NCBI GenBank assembly: GCA_010093515.1
Contig: MU001681.1
Coordinates: 850,639 to 914,638 of the forward strand
Length of the DNA stretch: 64,000 bases
Origin: Lineolata rhizophorae
Taxonomy: Eukaryota > Ascomycota > Dothideomycetes > Lineolatales > Lineolataceae
Direction of reading: 5' to 3'
Shown here: one piece after another, positions 55,502-64,000 of the stretch
Layout: each line of letters begins with the position of its first letter
Numbering within the stretch: position 1 is the first letter of the stretch
The notes under the pieces: model-generated
The model's database searches: none
Seen by the model: the letters and a program-made list of their open reading frames with translations, nothing else
What the model was told of the DNA's origin: nothing
Position numbers and translations under genes: made by a program

Positions 55502-57687
55502 CTAGACTACAATCACATTTTTCTTCTCTTTCCGGTAAAAGAAATCCGGCTCCCCTTTTTCCACAAGGAGCATGCCGACCCCGATCCTTCGAAACACGTT
55601 CCCAACACTCGATTGGTCCGCTGGTTCTAGGATGACGATATTGTGGTAGCTCGTGGACTCCGAGTACTCGGTCACTGAAATCTGCACGCACCAAGCTTCT
55701 TCCGAGAGTGGTCCATAGGCATCGTCGAACCATAGCTGGCTATCGCGGCCCGTGATGGTAGAATCCGGCCCGAAGGCTCTGGGATCCTTGTGATAGAGCA
55801 GGTATGCGTGTTCTGTCATACCTGAATAGCTTCGTGCTTGGTTAAATTCATGGTTGGTGCCTCGCTTGAAGAAGGCCCGTCTCAATCGAGCTTTCAAAAG
55901 TAACTTCGCTGCCGATTGGTCAAGCGGTGAAGTCAATTCTTCACCAGTCCAGCGGATTTCTCCCAAAGTAATCTCAGCCTCGTCTGTGGTCCTCCTAGTA
56001 TCGCCGGTCGGTTCCTCTAAATCACGTAATGTTGATCTCTTTACGGGTCCTTTGATGGAAGCCCAAGACCATGAAGGAATGTAGACATTGTCGGTGTCGG
56101 GACAAATGCGTCGTGCGGCTCCTTCCGTTCGCCAAAGAAGACCGTAGTGTAAATCATTCATCCATAAACCTACGGCTGCCTGCCAACCTCTTTCACGCTC
56201 GACTAACTTTGTCAGCCCGGCCATCGCTGGAAGTTTGTCGCTTTGCATCGTCAGCCCTCTGGCGCTATAGTTTTCAACCCACGTCCACCAACTTATGTGA
56301 GCCGCTAATGGAAAACTTAGATCGGCAGGTATCGCAGCGCTTGGCTCGTTGTACGTTCCATCCTCAGATTTGGTTCCGCTCCTACAGGACCAAAACAACT
56401 GATCCTCTGCGAAGTGGATTATTCGCTGCGAAAGGACGGTCTCCTGCACAACCCATCCCCGCTGGTGAAGCGGTGACTTGTCCAAAGAGTTTGTTCGACT
56501 TGCCAAAGGCCGTATGAAGATCTTCATTGGTACTTGTTTTTTTCGCGCAGTATTTGATGGGATGAGGCTTAGCGTTCCTCCCATCTTATACAATGCAAAA
56601 GACTTTGCAGGATCTCGTGGGAAGAGACAGCCTCTGTGGCTTCCGGGAGAGGCTGTTGCAGCAATTGTGACGTAAGCGTTCTGATATATTTCGGGCATTT
56701 TTGCTGATTCTTCTTGCCAGTCATGTAAGTCATCTTGTACAATACAAAGACTGTCGATCCAAAGGTAGCATAAGCCAAGCTCTTTCGTAATTCGGACGGC
56801 GTCTTTGAATGTCTTCGACAGATCGTCGAAGGGTATCGACTCGAGATGTATGTGGATGTTGTCGCTCAGCGTGCGGAGAACTCCTTCCGGATTGCCCCAA
56901 CAGTGGCTGAGGGCCGCATAGCGTCCCATTTTCGCCTCTTGCAAGCCATCTTGCTGGACAAGTTTCAAGACGATTTGGCCAGAAGAGAAGGCAACGTGGA
57001 CCAGCCGCTTTGGCAACGGCTGGGAATCTTGAGGACAACCAGGATGACTACTATCACACCCATTTATCCATTGTCGGACAACAGGCAGGCTGTGATCGAA
57101 CGTGACGTTGGTAGAAGTTTGCCATGTTGCCAAACCACTCTTAAACTCTTGAATATCGGTTAAAAGAAGGTGTGTATTTCTCGATTCTTGAGAGACACTT
57201 ACGATCTTGACGATTTACTGCGTACTTTAAATTCCGCTCTGTTGTTCTAGTGCTAACCAACAGGTTGCCGGTGCGGTATGTCTTTTCGGAACTATGTTCG
57301 CCATCGACGGAATCGAGACCAGCCAAATTTTCAATGTTGAGTTTCACATAATCGTTAGAGTCGCGCAGCGTCCTTTTGATCAGGCTGTGTACATCTGGAT
57401 CCGACCTTACGATCCACATTATAATGTTACAGAAGACGCATCCTCCTGCTGAGTTTTGCTCCAGCACTTCAAACGACGCGAGGCGAGTCCTGTCTGGGCT
57501 TATGTCCTAGTTAGATGGTGTTTGATTTCGTACGCAGTCTGTTGGCCGAACCTGCACTCATGGGCCTTTACCGTACGAACCCACTCGCTTCTGTAGCTTT
57601 CCAATATAATAATTTGCTTCGCCAAGTCCGCTTAGCCGGAGTAGTAAGTTCGAACTTGAGCTCACGGCAGTCACCACAAAGCGACAT
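55502..57687 (-). CDS. HET-domain (heterokaryon incompatibility-like) protein
   Basis: Three exons (57687-57577, 57506-57203, 57147-55502) encode about 686 residues. The start MSLCGDCRELKFEL fits the short Cys pair that opens many HET proteins, with GGCVFCNIIMW soon after. The HET domain proper spans about residues 213-375, with YAALSHCWGN, CYLWIDSLCIVQDD and the RGWVVQETVLSQRI block. The C-terminal half (YIPSWSWASIKGPV) is the usual variable region. Introns of 70 and 55 bp restore the family order. Known HET proteins mediate programmed cell death on fusion with unlike individuals; the partner locus is unknown. The frame is complete, in contrast to the broken genes on either side. Confidence 0.92.
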
Positions 57688-58842
57688 GGCTAGTCGAGTT
57701 GTCGGATAGCTTAGTGGACAGTATGTCGTATGTTGTAGATCAATGGGAACTACTTTCTTGGCGGTCAAATACTTGCTAGGAAGACGAAAACCGTTGATTT
57801 CGAAGACTATTAGCTGGTGGCTGTACACTCACGAGCTTCAACGCAGGCTAATATGATGTCATCTAGAGATTTTGACGGGGATACAATCAGTAGATGATTG
57901 CTGGACGAGTATCCAAATGAATAACGATGGACATGGATTGCGGTATGCCCTACATGATCTGGTCCTTAGCGCGGGAAAATTTATCGCTCCGTTTGGCGTT
58001 GTCACGTGCTTTTTGACTCACCGGGTTTGTTCGATTTGTACTGTGAGTAATTACAAGCAGAATGTAGGTTCGCGACCCATAGTTTGATAAGTGGTTTGAA
58101 ATTTTGACATCAAAGCATATCGCATGCTGTTTTAGACGACTATCCTTGAAGGACGGTGTACTCCTGTCTCCGTATTGGCGTATATTGGCGTATACGATAT
58201 TTTCAAGCAGAGAACAAGCCAGTGGTTAGCAGAGAATGCCCTTCTAACTAGAGAAACACGTACCATTAAAGTATTTAAAGGCAACCTACGATAAAACGTA
58301 TGCTTCTATCTCGCATTACTCCAGCGTTTTACTTTTCTTGGATTTTGCAATCTGGTCGCCCCGTTGGGTCAGTGCTCTTAGGAAGATATTTCCATGAACT
58401 ACAATAAAAAACCACAAGACCAACAAACTCGACAGCTTAAAACTTGGCGTTTGCATCTACAATATGGGGTCACGAGCCGTATAGCGAAGAACGAGCGGGC
58501 CGTGCGCATGATTCCAGCATGCTGGCACGCTAATTAGCTGGAAGGTGTTCCCGCGAAAGCAAACGCGGTTCATAAAATATATTCTTCCCCACATCTTGGC
58601 AGTTCATTGTTTAGGATTTATTGCCTTTCTTGAGTGTTCTACGTAAATACTTGGGTAGACGCTCTTACGCTAGCACGCGGTTTATATTAAGCGGGGTGAA
58701 CTCCCAATTTCCAACCCAGAGTTTTCCTTTCCGTGGATGGGCGATTGAAAAAAGTCCAAGTATAAAATGTCGCGAATTTTAAGAATCGAGTTAGCGTATT
58801 TGCGACTTTCGCCGCGCGATTGCTTTACCCAGCTCACCGAAA
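57688..58842. other. Divergent intergenic region between HET gene and GH53 gene
   Basis: No gene is recognised in 1.15 kb. The right end carries the GH53 promoter elements listed separately. The left end is the HET promoter. Confidence 0.45.
58691..58768 (+). promoter_or_regulatory. GH53 core promoter: CreA-like site and TATA box
   Basis: GCGGGG at 58691-58696 matches the CreA/Cre1 consensus SYGGRG, about 150 bp before the ATG. TATAAAAT at 58761-58768 lies about 80 bp before it. Both spacings are usual for glucose-repressed hydrolase genes. Identified by consensus only. Confidence 0.45.
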
Positions 58843-60006
<1,164 letters not shown>

Positions 60007-62084
60007 TTATAGATGCTATAACGTTCATTTTGTTGAAGCTATTCTAAAATGATTTACCCTATCGACGTCGAGTAATATTACTACAAAAAAATTTTCGTTT
60101 TACATCGAACTATATTAAAGTCACGGCGTAGAGATGGGTAGCCTGAGTCTCCTTTGTCTCTAGTAGCTGAAGCACACCAGCAAACAAGACTGGATCCTTC
60201 ATTATGGTCCCAAAGAATCTCTACTACTCCAAGTGCTCTCTGTAGCTTGCGGTAAATCTGTTGACCCAAATGACAGCTGCTCGGAATAGTGCCCGCTTTT
60301 CGGCTGCTCTGTTTACGCCGCAACGGTCCGGTGAGGACGTATTTGGGACACAATCCGGCGAAATCGGTTGTACGGCCGATTACTAACGGCGACGACGCGC
60401 CGTCGAATTCAAAGGGGCAGTAGTATTCGCTCACTTGGTGACTATTGCAAGTACTAACTGCGTTAGTGGTCCCATCGAACTTTGATTATGGAAATAGACG
60501 TTGGATATGTACAGAACTTACGGAACCAGTAGCACGATTGGGCGACAGTTCAGCCGAGAAAGTTTCAATGAGGCTCAGAGAGTAGCGATAGGGGCCCAGG
60601 ATGCCGATGTTGTGTCGAGCAGGGATGATGTAAGTGGTTGGGTGACGGCTGTTGGGCTAGAGAGACAGTCTACGCAAGCAAGCATATCGTCAATCTGCCT
60701 CTCTGCATTCCTGGAACGAGCTGCCATTGTAAACGTGCAAATTTGTGCCTTCGACGTTTCCAGCAAAGTAATTTGTCGACCCGCTTTTTGAGTTGTTTGT
60801 GCGTGTGTGCATGTTGCTGAGTGATCCCCGCGGATGTTAATCAGGACACATGAATCCGTAAATGGGTCATTCGGTATCATGACCCCTTAGGCTTGGTGGG
60901 TCTGTTTAGTCATCCCGATGTCGACGCAGCTGTGACCGCTATGATGGCTGATGTCGTAATTCGAACTCGGAAGTATGGTTGAAGAGCGGGCATTTCACTG
61001 AACCGCTAAACATCGGTGGTGGCGCAACAGTTAATCCCGTTCCCCGTCCTGACGACATTTCGCAAATTATTAGGGCGGTCGGCATCTGAAAGACCAAACC
61101 CGATCAGGTGGTACCAAACACAGTTTGAGACACTTTGTTTTGCGGTGGATGTGGGTAATGGTTGCAGCATCTTGATTAGGATTATAGAAGATGGTGCCGG
61201 TCCCCACCGTCATAACCCTAAGAGATCGGACACGTGAATAGCGTTAGCTTTGTTTGCGCTGTCCAAAAGCTCTGTCAGTCAAAAAGCCTTGTATCTTGCA
61301 GAACTTACGCCGCTTACCGCTTCCTCCGCTTAGAGAAGCTATTGTCTTGTTAGAGGCATGGTTGCTGGGCATGCATCCCCTGTTTGCAGACGTTTACCGC
61401 AAGTCTTTGATTTTCACGATTATGGACCAACGCGACCTGATCTTCGAAAATGTTGAAAGAATTTACTCAGATCAAAGGCACGCGGGAAAATGAAGGAGTG
61501 AGGAGGTCTGAATGGGTGGGGGGTGAAGAAAATTCTTTGAGGGCGGGCGGGATGCGGTAGGCGAAGCGCCTTCTCTGGGTCGCCGCACCGTGGAACCAGC
61601 GAAGTTGCCTAATTCAGCACACAACAGGAGCTCGGACGTGGGAATCCAAAACCACTTACGACTGCTATCGAATGGCAATCTCGCAGACATGAGGACGAGC
61701 TGACTTGCAAAGGTCTTATATCACTCACCTGAGTGAATAAAAGTGTTAATACTGGTCTAACTAGTAAACTACAAAATCCTCCCCATAGCCACAACAGTAA
61801 CTTGTGAACAAACGCTAAATTATAGATGCCTCGAGAGAATCCACCAAAGCATAGAACATTATAAAATTCATGCAACAAAAGGAAAGGGAAGGGAAAAAAG
61901 AGCAAAAAAAAAGTCAGCAAGGAAATAAACCTTCCACTCAAGCAACCTCCAACCACGACTCCCCAAACCCGACATTCCTCCTCAAAGTGCCCTCTTTTCC
62001 AAAAAGAAAAAAAAAAGAAAAGAAAACACCTCCCTTCCCGCCAACCCCATCTATTATTCCCCCATCTCACACCCTCAACCCCTT
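60007..62084. other. Intergenic, possible decayed minus-strand gene at 60081-60770
   Basis: On the minus strand, frames at 60766-60575 (MAARSRNAERQIDDMLACVD) and 60434-60081 (YYCPFEFDGASSPLVIGRTT) could be exons around a GTAAGT...CAG intron near 60462-60524. A stop between them prevents a clean model and no family is recognised. 61860-62060 has A-rich and C-rich stretches, probably the 3' region of the next gene. Confidence 0.3.
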
Positions 62085-63725
62085 TCAACCCCTCTCGCCT
62101 GCCCCGCAACTGGGCAACCCCCTCAACCGCCCATTAACCCCCACCCGATCCCACACCCAAACCCTCCCCTCGCCCAACCCCTCCGCATCCCCGTTCGCGC
62201 AACTATTCTCGAACCAGCCCCGACGCATCCCCTGCTCCTTGTTCGGCCGCGCCGTCTTGTACGCCTCCTTGAGCCCCTTCTCCCAGGCGGCGGGCCCGCC
62301 GACGTCCTCAGCCGCGGGGTGTCCTTCGCCGGCGACGCAGACGGCGTGCGGGGTGGACGCGGTGGCGGTGGCGGCCGGGAAGGAGTCCGACGAGGAGGAC
62401 AGGAGAGAAGACGCGGCGAGGGGTAGCGAGCGCCCGAGGACGGTAACGCCGTGCTGCCAGCTGTCGGCGAAGTCGTACGTGTACTCCAGCGCTCTGCTCG
62501 GGGCGTCGTTGCCGTCGTCGGCCTCGGCGACGGCCAGCGCGGCGAAGAGCTCCGGCATCGGCGTGTCCCTTGCGCTGCGGACGGGGTGCGCAGGCTTGAC
62601 CGGCGGAAAGCCCGGCGGCGGCGACGGCGGTGACGCAGCAGACTTGCTATGCGCGCGCTGGGACCGCGCGCCCTTTCGTCTGCAAGGGCAATCGCAATCG
62701 CAGCCGCAGCCGGCGGCGGCGGCGGCGGCGGCGTTGGCGCCTTCCCTATCGGCGCCTCCATCGCCATCCCCGCTCTCTTCCAGTCCGCCCAGCTCGTCCA
62801 CGCGTACCTCCAAATACACCCTCCTCGCAGCTGCCCTCATGGCGGCCTTGGCCCCCTCACCCCACCCCAACCTCAGCTCGTCTAGCCTGCCCACCCTCGC
62901 CCTCTGCCCGCCCTCCGGCACCCCGTCCACGACCTCGAATTTCGCCAGGTGGCTCGCCGTCCAGCCCATGGCGACCTGGATCGCGCGGTGCAGGTCGAGC
63001 ACCGAGAAGGCCGCCGGCACGCTCAGCACCCGCGTTATCGTCGGGTCGTGCGTGTCGAAGAGCGTGACCTGGAGAATGTAGTTTGGCTCGGCGGGGCGGC
63101 CCAGCTCACGCGGGGCGTGCGACGGAGCCGACCGCGGGCGCCCCTGAGGCTTCTGCCTGGGGGAGCGTTGCCGCTGGTGCTTGATCTGCCTGTCAGGCTT
63201 GCTCTGCTGGCCGTGCTGCTTGTGCTCGCGGCGAGGCTTGCAGGCCACCGCGGCCGGCGAGAACACGCCCGACGGCGCCGCTCTCCAGCCTTTCTCGCGG
63301 TCCCGAGCTTCGTGCCCTTGCCGTTGTCCAGCCGCCCTCTTCGCCCGAGCGTCCGGTGGCGTCAAAAACATGCCGGATCCCGACGATCGCGCCGCCGTGG
63401 AGGAAATGTCGGATCCCGCGGGCTGGCTCGCCCAGTCTCGCGAGTCCACGTCCGAGTAATCCGTCGTGTTGCCGCTGCTCGTCGCCTTGGTGGCGGCGCT
63501 TGAGAGCGAAACCCGCGGAGGCGTCTTCAAACCGTCTGGTCTGTCGGACGTGTTTGGCGGGGCGCGGTGGCTCGTCGTTAATGGGGGAGATGAGGCGGGC
63601 GAGGAATGAGAAGGGGACGAGGAGCGGCTGGTGTTGCGGGCAGGCGAGAGAAGGTTTGAAAGGGTGCTGGATTCGGATATGGGGTATAGGAGGCGGCGGT
63701 GGCGTTCTTCGAGAATGGTGTCCAT
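62085..63725 (-). CDS. Protein with a plasmid pRiA4b ORF-3-like domain
   Basis: A single exon of 546 codons starts at 63725 (MDTILEERHRRLL); an in-frame ATG at 63833 would add 36 residues. The first 200 residues are Ser/Pro/Arg-rich and probably disordered. The domain starts near 220 with YILQVTLFDTHDPTITRVL, AIQVAMGWTASHLAKFEV, continues with LEYTYDFADSWQHGVTVLG and CVAGEGHPAAEDVGG, and ends WFE. These are the signatures of the pRiA4b ORF-3 (IS1096 orf3-like) family, better known from bacterial plasmids and insertion sequences and of unknown function. A Gly/Ala insert with a GCGCDCDCPC cysteine cluster sits inside the domain. The gene is GC-rich like the fungal core genes, so any transfer is old. 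Confidence 0.85.
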   Translation of the reverse strand: MDTILEERHRRLLYPISESSTLSNLLSPARNTSRSSSPSHSSPASSPPLTTSHRAPPNTSDRPDGLKTPPRVSLSSAATKATSSGNTTDYSDVDSRDWASQPAGSDISSTAARSSGSGMFLTPPDARAKRAAGQRQGHEARDREKGWRAAPSGVFSPAAVACKPRREHKQHGQQSKPDRQIKHQRQRSPRQKPQGRPRSAPSHAPRELGRPAEPNYILQVTLFDTHDPTITRVLSVPAAFSVLDLHRAIQVAMGWTASHLAKFEVVDGVPEGGQRARVGRLDELRLGWGEGAKAAMRAAARRVYLEVRVDELGGLEESGDGDGGADREGANAAAAAAAGCGCDCDCPCRRKGARSQRAHSKSAASPPSPPPGFPPVKPAHPVRSARDTPMPELFAALAVAEADDGNDAPSRALEYTYDFADSWQHGVTVLGRSLPLAASSLLSSSSDSFPAATATASTPHAVCVAGEGHPAAEDVGGPAAWEKGLKEAYKTARPNKEQGMRRGWFENSCANGDAEGLGEGRVWVWDRVGVNGRLRGLPSCGAGERG

Positions 63726-64000
63726 TGTGTTTGGCGCGATATCTACAGCGGTCCTAGTCAAGTTGGCGGAATCACACTGTAGATAGACGGAGGAGGGATA
63801 AACACTCGTAGTTTGGGTGGGATGCACGACCACGTGGAAATTCTAGCTGCATCGGTCGCCTAGGGTATCCGTGTTTACGTTGACGTGGCCTAAGGAGTAA
63901 GACGTCGCGTTTCGGCATTTCCGTACCAGCAAAGGAAAGGGGCACGGAGATGCCGCGGACGAACGGGAGATGAGGCCCACGGTGCCAAGGGAAAGTGGTT
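63726..64000. other. Upstream region of the pRiA4b ORF-3-like gene
   Basis: These 275 bp to the window edge probably contain the promoter. No other gene is visible. Confidence 0.4.

Noticed and set aside
58200-58842. Extra exon upstream of the GH53 gene that could bypass the TAG
   Set aside because: The stop lies between two conserved family segments inside exon 1, so an upstream exon cannot remove it.
60081-60880. Possible two-exon minus-strand gene
   Set aside because: A GTAAGT...CAG intron is plausible, but a stop remains between the pieces and neither piece matches a family. Kept only as a note in the intergenic entry.
61609-62109. 166-codon minus-strand frame overlapping the end of the pRiA4b-like gene
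   Set aside because: Phe/Trp/Gly-rich, from A- and C-rich tracts in what is probably the 3' UTR.

Overview
The window looks like chromosomal DNA of a filamentous ascomycete (Pezizomycotina). The genes carry short introns, mostly 49-145 bp with GT-AG ends. The recognisable single-copy genes are fungal orthologues: GCN2/cpc-3, Cwc2, Vps18, Rbg1, Fyv10/Gid9, Bmt5, Bre1, Bdp1, Ubc1 and Rpt2. The accessory genes are typical of moulds (HET domain, CE15, GH53, wax-synthase-like, AIM9-like phosphotransferase), and several genes are broken only by stop codons, as expected from repeat-induced point mutation (RIP). The species cannot be named from the sequence alone. All products were recognised by eye from the translations; no database search was run.

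Layout. 1-224 is the 3' end of a pogo/Fot1-like transposase running in from the left. 1.7-47.3 kb is mostly a GC-balanced housekeeping region: gcn2 (+), cwc2 (-), an AIM9-like phosphotransferase (-), a 6-phosphogluconate-dehydrogenase-like gene (-) divergent from a sugar-isomerase/AP-endonuclease-2-like TIM barrel (+), vps18 (+) convergent with rbg1 (-), a wax-synthase-like acyltransferase (+), fyv10 (+) convergent with bmt5 (-), bre1 (-) divergent from bdp1 (+), a broken STAND/NACHT-type N-terminal domain gene (-), a CE15 glucuronoyl esterase (+), ubc1 (-) divergent from rpt2 (+), and a large alanine-rich coiled-coil gene (-).

47.7-61.9 kb is an AT-richer, gene-poor accessory island. It holds an ankyrin-repeat pseudogene, a small secreted cysteine-rich protein (effector-like), a HET-domain gene and a GH53 endo-galactanase whose frame is cut by one TAG. 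Beyond it, GC-rich coding resumes with a pRiA4b ORF-3-like domain protein (-) near the right edge.

The core genes do not form one pathway: they cover nutrient-stress translation control, splicing, vacuolar fusion, ribosome-associated GTPases, rRNA methylation, histone ubiquitylation, Pol III initiation and the proteasome/ubiquitin system. The accessory genes point to plant-biomass attack (CE15, GH53), secreted interaction proteins and non-self recognition (HET, STAND-like). The most checkable oddities are two introns with a GC donor, a 15-nt microexon in rbg1, a one-base insertion that breaks the otherwise intact rpt2 frame, and three genes broken by stops without frameshifts.
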